Below are positions 11,379 through 23,770 of a DNA stretch of 64,000 nucleotides, piece after piece (positions within the stretch are counted from its first letter, which is position 1; each line of letters opens with the position of its first letter). A model generated the notes under the pieces. It had not been told where the DNA came from. It ran no database searches and saw nothing but the letters and a program-made list of their open reading frames with translations. The translations under genes were made by a program, and so were the position numbers. The DNA lies in assembly GCF_029867415.1 (NCBI RefSeq), contig NC_081181.1, positions 119,041,888 to 119,105,887 on the forward strand, in the 5' to 3' direction. The DNA is from Vicia villosa (Eukaryota; Streptophyta; Magnoliopsida; Fabales; Fabaceae).

Positions 11379-13298
11379 TTAAGTACCAGAACTTGGAAGA
11401 CAGTCCTTCTTCCCTTCAAGTGCTGAGACCAACTTGAGTCCAGGTGACACGACATGTTGACTTTTATCTTCTTTGTCGCCAAGAGAATCTGCAAAAGAAA
11501 TAGTCTTTTTCTTTGGTACCCACATCTTCTTGGGTCCTTTCTTGTTAGATTTTCTCAAGTTCTGATTGAACTTGGGTTTAGCAAAATATTTAACAGGAGG
11601 AGCAGAATGATACTTCTTATTCTGAGTTTCATGATATTCCCTAGGTTGTGTCACATGCTTTTTGGTGTGTGTAATGTGAAAGCTTTGTGCATGTGATGTG
11701 TGCCTAATATCATGGGAGTGGCCAAATTTAAATTGGTTATACAGAGGCTTGTATGATATTTTCATATCATCCACAGATTCAAGCTTGTATGGGATTTCAC
11801 CCTCATAACCAATACCAACTCTTTTGTTTCCAGACACAGCATATATCATAGAAGCTAGCTGACTTCTGCCAATACTTCTAGATAAGAACTTCCTGAAACT
11901 TAAATCATATTCTTTCAGAATATGGTTTAGACTAGGAGTGGATTTTTCTGAATCAGAAGGAGATCCAACATTATTGGATAATTTTAAAAGTTTTTCTTTT
12001 AATTCAGAATTTTCCAACTCAAGCTTCTTAGTTTCAAATTCAAATAGCTTTTTCAGCTTTTTGTATTTGAGACTAATCTGAGACTTGTATTCCAGAAGTT
12101 CTGTTAGACTGGAAACTAACTCATCTCTAGTAAGTTCAGAAAATACCTCTTCAGAATCTGATTCTGATGTAGATTCTGATCCATCATCTTCTGTCGCCAT
12201 CAGCGCACAGTTAGCTTGCTCATCTTCAGAGTCAGATTCATCTTCTGACTCATCCCAGGTTGCCATAAGACCTTTCTTCTTATGAAACTTCTTCTTGGGA
12301 TTCTCCTTCTGAAGTTTCGGACACTCATTCTTGTAATGTCCAGGCTCATTGCATTCATAGCACATGACCTTCTTCTTGTCAAATCTTCTGTCATCAGAAG
12401 ATTCTCCACGTTCAAATCTCTTTGAACTTCTGAAGCCTCTGAACTTCCTTTGCTTGCTCTTCCAGAGTTGGTTTACCCTTCTGGAGATCATGGACAGTTC
12501 ATCTTCTTCTTCAGATTCTGATTCTTCAGGATCTTCTTCTCTAGCCTGAAAAGCGTTAGTGCATTTTTTGATATTTGATTTTAACGCAATAGACTTACCT
12601 TTCTTCTGAGGCTCGTTTGCGTCCAGCTCAATTTCATGGCTTCTCAAGGCACTGATAAGCTCTTCCAAAGAAACTTCATTCAGATTCTTTGCAATCTTGA
12701 ATGCAGTTACCATTGGACCCCATCTTCTGGGTAAGCTTCTGATAATCTTCTTTACATGATCAGCCTTGGTGTAGCCTTTATCCAGAACTCTCAATCCAGC
12801 AGTAAGAGTTTGAAATCTTGAAAACATCCTTTCAATGTCTTCATCATCCTCCATCTTGAAGGCTTCATACTTCTGGATTAGTGCAAGAGCTTTGGTCTCC
12901 TTGACTTGAGCATTTCCTTCATGAGTCATTTTCAAGGACTCATATATGTCATAGGCCGTTTCCCTGTTAGATATCTTCTCATACTCAGCATGAGAGATAG
13001 CATTCAGCAAAACAGTTCTGCATTTATGATGATTCCTGAAAAGCTTCTTCTGATCATCGCTCATTTCTTGCCTTGTCAGCTTTACGCCACTGGCTTTTAC
13101 CGGATGTTTGTAACCATCCACCAGAAGATCCCATAGATCACCATCTAGACCAAGAAAGTAACTTTCCAGTTTATCTTTCCAGTATTCAAAGTTTTCACCA
13201 TCAAATACCGGCGGTCTAGTATAACTATTGTTACCGTTGTGTTGCTCAGCAGAGCCAGATGTAGATGGAGTTGGATTTGCTTGAGATTCACCAGCCAT
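11379..13298 (-). CDS. Ty1/copia Gag (Sirevirus type)
   Basis: A 639-residue ORF starting MAGESQANPTPSTSG, shortly after the primer-binding site. Residues about 30-230 form the copia Gag (UBN2-like) domain, with RPPVFDGENFEYWKDKLESY near its start and LNEVSLEELISALRSHE near its end. A CCHC zinc knuckle (CYECNEPGHYKNEC) lies near residue 312 and should bind element RNA in the particle. Acidic Ser/Glu stretches and a Lys-rich coiled-coil-like segment follow, then a His/Lys-rich tail. The frame stops where protease should begin, at a degenerate active-site block. The gag itself looks intact and could act in trans. Confidence 0.85.
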   Translation of the reverse strand: MAGESQANPTPSTSGSAEQHNGNNSYTRPPVFDGENFEYWKDKLESYFLGLDGDLWDLLVDGYKHPVKASGVKLTRQEMSDDQKKLFRNHHKCRTVLLNAISHAEYEKISNRETAYDIYESLKMTHEGNAQVKETKALALIQKYEAFKMEDDEDIERMFSRFQTLTAGLRVLDKGYTKADHVKKIIRSLPRRWGPMVTAFKIAKNLNEVSLEELISALRSHEIELDANEPQKKGKSIALKSNIKKCTNAFQAREEDPEESESEEEDELSMISRRVNQLWKSKQRKFRGFRSSKRFERGESSDDRRFDKKKVMCYECNEPGHYKNECPKLQKENPKKKFHKKKGLMATWDESEDESDSEDEQANCALMATEDDGSESTSESDSEEVFSELTRDELVSSLTELLEYKSQISLKYKKLKKLFEFETKKLELENSELKEKLLKLSNNVGSPSDSEKSTPSLNHILKEYDLSFRKFLSRSIGRSQLASMIYAVSGNKRVGIGYEGEIPYKLESVDDMKISYKPLYNQFKFGHSHDIRHTSHAQSFHITHTKKHVTQPREYHETQNKKYHSAPPVKYFAKPKFNQNLRKSNKKGPKKMWVPKKKTISFADSLGDKEDKSQHVVSPGLKLVSALEGKKDCLPSSGT

Positions 13299-13370
13299 CT
13301 TTTACTGAAGCGTTTTTCTCTTCCTGAATCTTTTCTAAACACGGTTAAGTGTTTGCACCTTAGAACCGGC

Positions 13371-13382
13371 GCTCTGATGCCA
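13371..13382 (-). promoter_or_regulatory. Primer-binding site of the copia element
   Basis: The minus strand reads TGGCATCAGAGC, a methionine tRNA-type site two bases inside the LTR. It fixes the orientation and the inner LTR border. Confidence 0.85.
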
Positions 13383-13384
13383 AT

Positions 13385-14608
13385 TGAAGGATAGAAAAAC
13401 ACTTAGAAAGGGGGGGTTTGAATAAGTGTAGCTTTAAAACTTGACTGATAAAAATAAATTGCACAGTTATTTTTATCCTGGTTTGTTGTTAACTAAACTA
13501 CTCCAGTCCACCCCCGCAGAGATGATTTACCTCAACCGAGGATTTAATCCACTAATCGCACGGATTACAATGGTTCTCCACTTAGTCCGCGACTAAGTCT
13601 TCTAGAGTATCCTGATCACAACCTGATCACTCCAGGAACAACTGCTTAGACACAAGCTAAGACTTTTTTAGAGTATCCTGACCACCACGTGATCACTCTA
13701 ATTACAAATGCTTAGACACAAGCTAAGACTTCCTAGAGTATCCTGATCAACACTTGATCACTCTAGTTCCTTACAACTTAATGTAATCTATTCTAAGAGT
13801 ATTACAATTGCTTCTTAAAAGCTATAATCACAAACTGTGATATTTCTCTTAACGTTTAAGCTTAATCTCACTAATATATTACAACAGCAATGTAGTGAGC
13901 TTTGATGAAGATGAAGATTCTGAGCTTTGATTTGAACAGCGTTTCAGCAAGTTAATATTCACAGAATTTGGTTCAGAGTCGTTGTTCAGAATTGTTAACC
14001 TTGCTTCTCATCAGAACTTCATATTTATAGGCGTTTGAGAAGATGACCGTTGAGTGCATTTAATGCTTTGCGTGTTCCGTACAGCATCGCATTTAATGTT
14101 ATACGCTTTTGTCAACTACCTCGAGCCTTGTTCACGCTGTGTCTACTGACGTTGCCTTTAATAGATTCTAACGTTCCTTTTGTCAGTCAGCGTAGCCTGC
14201 CACTTGTACTTTCTTCTGATCTGATGTTTGTGAATACAACGTTTGAATATCATCAGAGTCAAACAGCTTGGTGCAAAGCATCTTCTGATCTTCTGACCTT
14301 GAAGTGCTTCTGAGCGTGATACCATCAAAACTTCAGTGCTTCTGATCTCATGTTCTTCTGATGCTTCCATAGACCCATGTTCTCATTCTGCTTCGACCAT
14401 CTTCTGATGTCTTGCCAGACCATGTTCTGATGTTGCATGCTGAACCTTCTGAGACAAAGCTTCTGAGCGCTGAATTATGCATACTCTTTATATATTTCCT
14501 GAAAAGGAAATTGCATTGGATTAGAGTACCATATTATCTTAAGCAAAATTCATATTATTGTTATCATCAAAACTAAGATAATTGATCAGAACAAATCTTG
14601 TTCTAACA
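13385..14608 (-). repeat. 5' LTR of the copia element (1224 bp)
   Basis: Minus-strand ends are TGTTAGAACA and CCTTCA. The inner end abuts the primer-binding site. The outer end is fixed by sequence shared with the other gypsy-2 LTR, which resumes at 14609. Contains a 65/66-bp tandem repeat and a dense TTCTGA motif cluster. Its partner LTR is outside the window. Confidence 0.85.
13603..13763. repeat. 65/66-bp tandem repeat in copia LTR (about 2.5 units)
   Basis: Units start at 13603, 13669 and 13734 with TAGAGTATCCTGA, each containing CTTAGACACAAGCTAAGAC except the last, which is partial. The CTTAG...CTAAG pair within each unit is a short inverted repeat. Confidence 0.88.
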
Positions 14609-15363
14609 ATATATTCATAATCATCAACATGCAACATATACTCATCAATTAAGCAAGTTGATCACATGCAATATGGATTATCACTCAAACCCCAATTCCC
14701 AACATAAACCCTTGCATACAAATTCCCCAAGGTATCTAACTAAGGACTCACCTTGCATCAATGGAGGTTAAGATCATGTTCTTGCTGCCATTGGACTATC
14801 TTCTTGACACAAACTACACCTTCAAGTTCACCAAACCCGTAACCCCTCCTTCTTCACATTCAGCATGCATGTCCCAACTTCAAACTCGTTTTTCTCCTTC
14901 AAGACAGAAGCTATAGATGCGAACCATAGGTGCAAATCGAAGAGAAATTCGTTAGCTTTCCAATGGGACCAGAATCGTTACGATCGGAGTTACGAGTTGA
15001 GAGATATACCTGATTTAGTGGAGCTGTATCAAGGGTTGTGAAAATGGAGATATGAAGATGATGAACTTCTTTCTTTCCATGTTCCTATGCTCTCTCTTCT
15101 TCAAAAATTCTGATTTGGAATGGTTATCTCTACTAACCATACTTTAAGTCCATGCAAATATCATTTAAGGTCTAATGTGCCCTTTAACTAAGTGGTATTT
15201 ACATAAATGCCACTTAGTTCAATTCCAACCAATTCCATTGCTTCCTCTTAAGACTTCTAATAAAATTGTGCTTAGATGATATGGACTAAGACCAAAGTGC
15301 ATTTTAATTATCAATTAACCAATTTAATGATAGTTACCGGTGTCGGAGAGTCGGGGTATTACA
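14609..15363 (-). repeat. Inner part of gypsy-2 3' LTR, interrupted by the copia element
   Basis: Matches the last 755 bp of 18957-21515. The rest of this LTR lies on the far side of the copia insertion, beyond the window start. Confidence 0.9.
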
Positions 15364-15376
15364 TTCTCCCCCCCTT
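15364..15376 (-). promoter_or_regulatory. Polypurine tract of gypsy-2
   Basis: The minus strand reads AAGGGGGGGAGAA directly next to the 3' LTR, as in gypsy-1. Confidence 0.82.
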
Positions 15377-18300
15377 AAATAGAATTCGTCCTCGAATTCC
15401 TTCCGTTCACCATGAAAACCAACTCTTCATATCTATCCAATCAAAGGGAAGAACGTTACTCACATTCCTCTTTAGATAATCTCTCTACTCTGTCTGATGG
15501 TCATTCCATACGAAGAAATATAATCTGCCAAAACGCTTGCATCCCACTACACATGATTAGAAACCTTAACTCTCAAGCAACACGTCTAATCTGATACTTC
15601 GTCCTGACATATCTGGGGAAAGATCCTTCTAGGGTCCTTGACCTTCACTGCTCTGCACTGAATCTCCAGAACTTCAAAAACTCTAATAATCCACTCATGT
15701 CGGATATCCTTCGTTTCATTCTCTGGTGTGTTCACCCTCGTTCAACAAACATTATTGATTCACTCAGCTCCTTGAATTATTTCCCACTTGAGAATTACCG
15801 CCACAACATCGCTTCTGCGATAACACTTCAAGTTATCTCCACTCGAGTCCATACAATGTCATTAGGTGATCTCCAAATTCCTCGGTCTTAACCTCTGGTT
15901 CCCAAAGTCTTAGGATGATTGTTCCAAATTTATCTTTACTTATACAACTGTCACCGTAAACCGCGAAGGTGTAATTGTCTTGCAACTATAGCCTTGACAT
16001 TCGACAACTTCGAACAAGATTTTACTGATAAGAGGCTAAATTCAACAACTGACCTGTAACCATTGTACCAGTCTTCCTGTACAATCATAGTACACAAGGC
16101 ATAACCACAAAGAACTTGCGCCAACTGAATGTCCTCTCTAGCCTTCAGCGTTCCGGCGGTCTGATACTCAGTCCAACCCTTGTGACTGACAAGCTAAGCT
16201 GATAACCTACAAACATCGGACCGCATGCCATCCACAAAATGTATTCCCAGGCTGGTCCATTGACAACACCTCTCAAGTTATGGTGATCCTTGAGAGACTA
16301 GAAAGAACGAAACGCTGCTTCGACAATTTCCCTTAGGAAGATACTTTCATCCCAACATAAATCCTACGAATAGTCCGTCCGTTCCTACCTCGGACTTATC
16401 TGATTCTTCCTTGATCCGTTGCGCTACTCTGATCCAAACAAGTCACACACCTTGAAATCCTCTGAGTCATATTATATCCATAATTCACTTAGTTCCCATT
16501 AATACACAATAATTCCTTATCTACAGTCGTCCAATTACAACACGTGCCAGAACTCTATATACATCCATCATCGACTACTACTCTTTGAAGTTGCGTACTT
16601 TCCATAATCAAGCTTCTACTTACTCTGTCATTCCATATAGTTCATCTACCACAACTTAGGTACACGTTTCATCCTCAGGACATTGAAACCCAAACACTCA
16701 CTGACTTAGAGGTTCGCCCTTGTCACTGATTTCCACAGTGTACATCTGCTATGTTTTTCATTCCAACAAATCTTTGTTGCTCAACCGGTATATCGAATCC
16801 TTCACGACATACTGCAGTTCATGATAACTCTAGCAGTTTTACACAACTACTACCCAACCATACACCTTCATTCTCTTAGCGTAGTATCACCTCTGATAAC
16901 TCGTGCGACTTACTGATATAACGATCCTCCCATAGCCACACTCCATTCACACAGTTATCTAACGTATGTTCCACCTCTGAATCAGACACTGAACTGACTT
17001 CCTCAGCGGCTGCATCCTTCATTGCAGTGCTTCTAACAGTCAGAGTGTAGCCACAATGCAAGAAATTGCACTTTGCACTTCGAACATCTCTCTTATAAAC
17101 TCCTTAGCAGTTCTCAAACCAAAATGTCCATGCTTTACCAAGATTAACACTTCTCCACTCAGAGTATCTAGCAATACCTTACCAGACACATCACACATCG
17201 AGCCGATCCAAGATACAACCTGCATATTCTATCACCAGTCGCCAATGGTACATGATACCCACTCACTATGCTGACCAGGATATCATGACCACACATGAGT
17301 CTCACTCTAGACACTCATGCAAGATTTCCAACTTAACACTTCACAAAACGAGAACATCCCCAAGGTACAATCGGATACTAACTCATGCGATCACGATCAC
17401 TCAGAGTCTCCATAAGTATAGTATTGGATCTTGATCCATCACATCATCGCCTGTCTAGTTATTCCTCTACTATCGAGCGCGACGTATGGATCCTTATCCC
17501 ACATACCTTATGAGAGTCTGGATCTGCATCTCACAAGTGCCAAATCAGAATTCTACCTTGAGCTTCGGATCACCTTTGTCCCACACATGTCGGAAAAGAT
17601 GGCTCACGCATCTTTGTGCACGATAGTGATACTGTGGCATTATACCTGTCTGGTAGTACCAACATGGTGGTCTAACTCCGAGGCCATGTATCCAGGTAAA
17701 CTACCTCAGTGGCGTATAATGACCCCCACGAGTATCCTATTGTCACAACCGACAAGTGTCTGAACAGGCTTCCAATAGGCTCATCGTTCCTCAAGTCCTT
17801 CGAATCACACTCCTCAAGATGCTAAAACCTGAGAGTGCTACACACCAAGGTTTACTTACTCGGAAAGCCAACACGGCAAGCACGAAGATTTGAAGTTCAA
17901 CTTCGGATCACCATGCAGTGCGCGTACCCACTCGTCCCACGCATGCATGAGATTCTAACGATAATCCAGTCCAGATAGGAATACTATGGTTCCTAACAAC
18001 CAACTCAACTGTGATCATCCCACTGACGTTCCAGATAGATCTTAGTTCTTACTCGCCTGAACACTCAACGCCAAGCGTAGTTCTATGGCTTCACTCGGGG
18101 TCAGACGAACAACAACTAACAAGAACTTAGGTCACTGCATTTCACGCTTCTACATCATTTCATATTCCATCTAGCGTAGTTCTAGAACTTAAATATAAAA
18201 TGATAAGAACAGAAATACATATCCTCTTCTATCGACCGGGTATTCAAGCCTCACCCAATCGTAAGCTACCACGCTCGTACATTCCACCAACATCTACTAG

Positions 18301-18942
18301 GTATCTACTCTCGCTTAGGGTACTTCAAGTTGGATCAGGATCTAATACTTCATCCACCCAATTATTGTCCGTACCAGCGCAATCAGAAAGGTCTAACTCT
18401 TCTGTCTGCATTTCCAGAGGCCATTTTGTCCTATCAGCTCACCCGTCACACTTAACACCGGCAGCATCATCAGTACTGAATCCTACTAATTCACAGCTCA
18501 ACACCTTCGGAGAATATCACTTACAAGGCTCCTACTCAATCCTATTTGGATTTCCCTTGCTATTACCAAGACTTAGAGAAAGTTTCACTCCGTCCAATCA
18601 AAATCCTAGGGGTTCTAGCTGTCTTCATCCACACCTTGGTAGTTCGGGTATTACTCCTTTGCGTCAAACGCTCCTCTTAACTCTGACAACTCCAATATTA
18701 TCCACTTACAACGTCCAAACAATTCATTACTCATCTCACTCCGACAACTTAGGTTCACAACCTTGCAGGTTTACGAGTCCTCGTGGCGGCTCTGCCGTAA
18801 TTCCACTGTCTCGCACTCGGTCGATGAGTTGATCAAGTTCAACAACTGAATGAGATATCAGTAAAATCCGGCTGGCAACGCACACTTGAGAGGAGGAAAG
18901 GAATTGCTAGTGATGTCTTATGGCTCGGCCGAGAATCGACCT
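15377..18942. other. Non-coding interior of gypsy-2
   Basis: About 3.6 kb without any recognisable gag or pol motif on either strand. Several short ORFs exist (for example 18200-18832 plus, 17431-17763 plus) but their translations are low in hydrophobic-core pattern, rich in Ser/Thr/Pro, and match no family I know. Composition is less AT-rich than the flanks. The region may be heavily decayed pol or unrelated filler as in LARD-type elements. Confidence 0.6.
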
Positions 18943-18954
18943 GCTCTGATACCA
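18943..18954 (-). promoter_or_regulatory. Primer-binding site of gypsy-2
   Basis: The minus strand reads TGGTATCAGAGC, initiator Met tRNA type, two bases inside the 5' LTR. Confidence 0.88.
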
Positions 18955-18956
18955 AC

Positions 18957-21515
18957 TGTAACACCCCATACATAACTGACTAGTATATTATGCATGAAAC
19001 GTTAAAATTGATATTGAGTACATACAAAAGCTATAGTTATAAAAAGATCCATATAAAATACAACATGAAATTCTACTAAGAAGGATAATACATGAGTCTT
19101 CAATGGATCTTGCGCAGCGGAATGTCAAAACCAACGAGGTCTTCGAGCCAACACCACTTCCAAGTCTTCAGTCCAAACCTGTTACTGACCGAACGCTACT
19201 AACTGCACCTGAAAAAAATATAATTGGAATGGGGTGAGATTACTAAATCTCAGTGAGTCCTCCTATCCTATGGGTCCACTCAGTTCTACAGGGTACATGC
19301 ATCAACAAACCGAATCCACCATTGATCCGGGGTTTATCCTCACAACCGGTACAAGTACGGAGCAAACACATGAATCGTCCACCATAGGAGTCATCATATC
19401 ACAAGTACACAAATAGTACAACAAACACGTATGCAGACCCATACCCATGTACGGGGAATCCAGAAGTGGTAACAACCAAACTACCAAGGCTGCACGCACA
19501 CCCTCAGTGGGTTCACCCATGCCTATTTGTCAAGAGACTTGCACAAGCACCCTGCAAGAGTGATTAAATGGGTTCGCAAAAGCCTACTTGGCTGCGAGAT
19601 GACCTTGCCTAAGAGGCAACACCGTCCCATTAACCATCTGTACGCATGTGGTGTTAACAGCAAGTGCAACACGCCGTCTCGACGCATGAGCCCATCCGGG
19701 TAGGAACCTAATGATGTAGCCTACATGGCATCACTAGAGATGGTTTACCTGTTATGCGTAGGCTTACTTAGCCGCATAACTCCATCATACTGAGCGCGCG
19801 AGTGTGTATACAGCAAGTGAGTAAAATGCCTCCAGACCCTCACAAGCACACTGCAATGGTAGTTCAGGTGTGTTAATCATACCAAGAACGCCAATGTGTT
19901 AACCGCAGGTGAGACACGCCTCATAGACTCTCACGAGCACATCGCAATGGTATTTGGAAACTAGTCCATATACAATGGTGCCTTACCACCTAGTAGTGGC
20001 CCACTTCGATTCTAGCATACCACACGCATAACAAGCGTCAATCACACAATACAATCAATCCCGAATGTTTAACCGAAACAATGGGAATTAATGATCATTA
20101 TCACACAAAGCATCATGCCACAAACAAGCAACCATCTCCGAACGTCAATCGAACGGACGAATAAACATAATATGATCATCATAAAGCATATCAATATAAT
20201 GCATTAATTAATGATCCGCATATTGAGAATCAACACATCCATGATCATTGATAGCATTAACATGTTCAAATATAATTTAAACAAGTCTCACACGACTAAG
20301 GAGGCGTTCGGTTCTCTATTCGGAACGGAACTGCTCTCGGGGGAGTTAGTAACGTAAAATCTCGCCCGACGAGGCGCACTAAGTGGGGTTCCAATATTAT
20401 TAAATCAAACATTCCGGTTTGGGGACCAATTTTATTAGAAAGTACACGTCGCTAGCTTTCCAACGATATAAAGTTTGCGCAATTCCGATACCCGAGCCGA
20501 AAGTTACGAATTTCCGAAGTTTGCTGATTTTTCCCTTTTAACCCAGCGTAACGGGTTACGCCAAAACCGTAACCGGTTACGAGCACGAAAATGCTCAGAT
20601 TTCCAATTTTTCAACAGCGTAACCGGTTACAACAAAACCTGTAACCGGTTACACTGTACCAGAATCAATTTTCTGCATTTTAAGGGTTCTATAACAGTCC
20701 CAAATGCTCTATAGTGAATCCCCTGCACTACCAATACAGTCCCAACAATTTATATCACACATATATTCATAATCATCAACATGCAACATATACTCATCAA
20801 TTAAGCAAGTTGATCACATGCAATATGGATTATCACTCAAACCCCAATTCCCAACATAAACCCTTGCATACAAATTCCCCAAGGTATCTAACTAAGGACT
20901 CACCTTGCATCAATAGAGGTTAAGATCATGTTCTTGCTGCCATTGGACTATCTTCTTGACACAAACTACACCTTCAAGTTCATCAAACCCGTAACCCCTC
21001 CTTCTTCACATTCAGCATGCATGTCCCAACTTCAAACTCGTTTTTCTCCTTCAAGACAGAAGCTATAGATGCGAACCATAGGTGCAAATCGAAGAGAAAT
21101 TCGTTAGCTTTCCAATCGGACCAGAATAGTTACGATCGGAGTTACGAGTTGAGAGATATACCTGATTTAGTGGAGCTGTATCAAGGGTTGCGAAAATGGA
21201 GATATGAAGATGATGAACTTCTTTCTTTCCATGTTCCTATGCTCTCTCTTCTTCAAAAATTCTGATTTGGAATGGTTATCTCTACTAACCATACTTTAAG
21301 TCCATGCAAATATCATTTAAGGTCTAATGTGCCCTTTAACTAAGTGGTATTTACATAAATGCCACTTAGTTCAATTCCAACCAATTCCATTGCTTCCTCT
21401 TAAGACTTCTAATACAATTGTGCTTAGATGATATGGACTAAGACCAAAGTGCATTTTAATTATCAATTAACCAATTTAATGATAGTTACCGGTGTCGGAG
21501 AGTCGGGGTATTACA
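18957..21515 (-). repeat. 5' LTR of gypsy-2 (complete, 2559 bp)
   Basis: Ends TGTAACACCCC and GGTATTACA. Contains a cluster of 12-bp palindromes GTAACCGGTTAC (20548-20652). It abuts the helicase fragment at 21516 without spacer. Confidence 0.9.
20548..20652. repeat. Cluster of GTAACCGGTTAC palindromes in gypsy-2 LTR
   Basis: Perfect copies at 20569-20580, 20619-20630 and 20641-20652, and one near copy GTAACGGGTTAC at 20548-20559. A perfect 12-bp palindrome repeated in an LTR could be a binding site for a dimeric regulator; that function is inference. Confidence 0.85.
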
Positions 21516-21742
21516 ATTAGTCTCCGATATCTTCAACTTTTTTTGAAGTAACTCTTGATATGGCAACATATAGTTGTCCATGAGAGAAAATTGGTTGTGG
21601 TAGATATACTCCAATATGTTTGAGTGACTGCCCTTGAATTTTATTGATAGCCATTGCAAATAAAACAACTAAAGGAAATTGGTGCCGTTAGAATTTGAAA
21701 GAGATTCTTTTATCAGAATGTGTTAATGATAAACTTGCGATA
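21516..21742 (-). pseudogene. Helitron helicase C-terminal fragment
   Basis: The minus-strand frame reads SLTHSDKRISFKF, a stop, [20 protein letters not shown], then [20 protein letters not shown] and [16 protein letters not shown]. This is the last conserved block of the Pif1-like helicase of plant Helitron RepHel proteins. INKIQGQSL corresponds to the INKSQGQSL motif, and YVAISRVTS to the YVAxSRVTS motif VI. One in-frame stop is consistent with CAA to TAA. The fragment ends exactly at the gypsy-2 border, so the rest of the C-terminus lies beyond that insertion. Confidence 0.85.
21719..21742. repeat. 24-bp direct repeat, copy 1 (partner 24906-24929)
   Basis: The 24 bases ending TGATAAACTTGCGATA are identical at 24906-24929. 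Both copies are helicase coding sequence and flank a 3.16-kb AT-rich insert. Confidence 0.9.
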
Positions 21743-23719
21743 CACGGATATTTTAAAATTGAACTTTATAATATTAATATTTATTTTATTATTATAATAT
21801 ATTAAACTATTTAATTAAAATATTATTCTGTTATATAAGGTTATTTTTTATTTATCATAAAAATTAAAAACTCATAATTCTATTAATTTAATACCACAAA
21901 ATTTTAAATAATTATTTTATTAATATTAAAATTAGTCTTATACTGCCACATATTATAGAATTAGTACAGTTTTATTAAAATTAGTCTTATACGGCCACAT
22001 ATTGTAGAATTAGTACAATTTTATTAATATAAGAATTATAATTTTATTCATAATAATATTAATATAATAACATATGTGATTCAGAGAAGTAAAATAATAT
22101 TAAAAAAAATTCACAAAAAAATTAATAATAGGAAAAAATTCAAAAGACAATATAATAAAACATGATTATATTTGTACACAATTAAATAATTGACAATTAT
22201 TTTTTATATTTTACATTGTGAGTTTATAAATTTCAATTATCACTATAAAAATGTCTATTTATTTGTAAGTTATCTAAAAGACTTGAATTTACATTTTTAT
22301 TTTGTTATCTATTTATTAAATTTTCTAAAATATGAAAATAAGCATAAATAAATGTAACATAAATATAATTATAAAATATATGAAATGATAAAAATAATTT
22401 AGGCTTATATAGATTGAATTTTAAATATATTTTTATAAAAAATTTAATTAATTATTCAAATAAAAATAAAAATTTATTAACTCTACTTCATCTTGGTTTT
22501 GTTAACTTATTAATAATTCAAATAAAAGTAAAAATAAAAATTTATCTTTATAATTTTAGTTAGACTGTTCAAAAAATAATAAATAAATTTTATATCAAAT
22601 GTAAATATTTTTACATATTCAAAATGATATTTTAGTTTTATACTAATTCTTTCAATATACACATAAATGAATATTCTATATTACATTTTATTGTATTGAT
22701 TTAATTAAAAGATAATAAGATATTTTTATTATTAACAAATTGCAAAGAAAGTGGTAATACTTTATAAATAAATAAATATTATCATAAATAATTATCACTA
22801 TTCTATCACATACAAATTAAAAAAAAAAAATTTGTGTTTAAAATTACAAACAAACATGTTCTAAAAGTCCCACTAAATATACTATATTTTAAAATTCTTG
22901 GTAGATGCTACCTCCCACCTAAATTTTTCGCTTGTTAATTTTTTCATATACCTCATATAAAATGAACCACCATGTCATCTGCATTTTTACAAAATGTGTA
23001 TAAACATTCAAAATGTCTATAATCAATGTAGCATATTATAAAATATATAAAAAAATATCAATAGAAAAAACAACATACGAATAAAATTAAAAAAATTTAA
23101 CAAATAATTCTTATTTTATGATATGTAATTGTACCTCATGCTTAAATGGTATTCATAGTCTTCATTTCTAATATTTTATTCTTATTGTATTTGAAGAAAA
23201 CAGAGGCCAGAATAAAATTGCAAAAGTTTGAGAAGTAATTGTCTTGAGATTTCATCCTTACAAAATGGAATATTCATCAGGTGTATATTTATAACTAATT
23301 CATACAGCCGTTTTTTAATTTTATTTATGGTAAAATTGAAACGTCGAGAGTAAGTTTATAAATGATAATTTATGTACATTAAATATATAATTGATGGTAT
23401 AATTTATTGTAGATTTTCAATTCATTATTTAATTGGGAATTCAATTGATTATTTAATTTGGAGGTTAGGCTGATCCACTTTTCCGTTTTTCTTCTTTTCC
23501 GTTTTTTTATTTTGATTGTATACTGAATTAAATATAAAATTGATTATTTAATCCTAAAATGTAATATATAGAATTTTTTTAAGACTTTGTAGGTATGTTA
23601 AATTCATTAGGTCAAAATTATATTAAAATGTTTTATTAAATTATATAGATTATTTTTAAAATTTTAAATACTTATAATTTATATATAAAATTTAAAATAC
23701 TTATTTTTAATTGAATTCT

Positions 23720-23722
<3 letters not shown>

Positions 23723-23764
<42 letters not shown>
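23723..23764. repeat. (AT)n microsatellite
   Basis: About 42 bp of uninterrupted AT dinucleotides in AT-rich intergenic sequence. Confidence 0.95.

Positions 23765-23770
<6 letters not shown>

Larger units (their letters stand above)
8360..14608 (-). mobile_element. Sirevirus-like Ty1/copia element (SIRE/Maximus type), pol deleted
   Basis: Reading on the minus strand, the element has an LTR (14608-13385), a primer-binding site, a long copia gag, a short pol remnant, a spacer and an env-like ORF. That order is typical of sireviruses. The LTR starts TGTTAGAACAAGATT and ends CCTTCA. Protease to RNase H is reduced to about 400 bp of remnants. The other LTR lies beyond the gypsy-1 insertion, outside the window. 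The element itself is inserted in an LTR of gypsy-2, whose sequence resumes at 14609. Confidence 0.85.
14609..21515 (-). mobile_element. gypsy-2: non-autonomous LTR retrotransposon, one LTR interrupted
   Basis: LTR sequence at 14609-15363 repeats at 20761-21515 with constant offset 6152 and six mismatches by eye in 755 bp (about 0.8%). LTR ends are TGTAACACCCC and GGGGTATTACA. Primer-binding site and purine tract place it on the minus strand. The 3.6-kb interior has no recognisable retroviral protein, so it is a large non-autonomous derivative. The copia element sits in its 3' LTR. Its right end abuts Helitron helicase sequence. Confidence 0.88.

Noticed and set aside
14050..14370. Short frames on both strands in the copia LTR
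   Set aside because: LTR sequence rich in TTCTGA repeats; no homology and no conserved frame.
18200..18832. Open frame of 210 codons on the plus strand inside gypsy-2
   Set aside because: Opposite to the element's direction, Ser/Thr/Pro-rich, no domain or family resemblance, no conserved start context. Best treated as chance in a less AT-rich interior.
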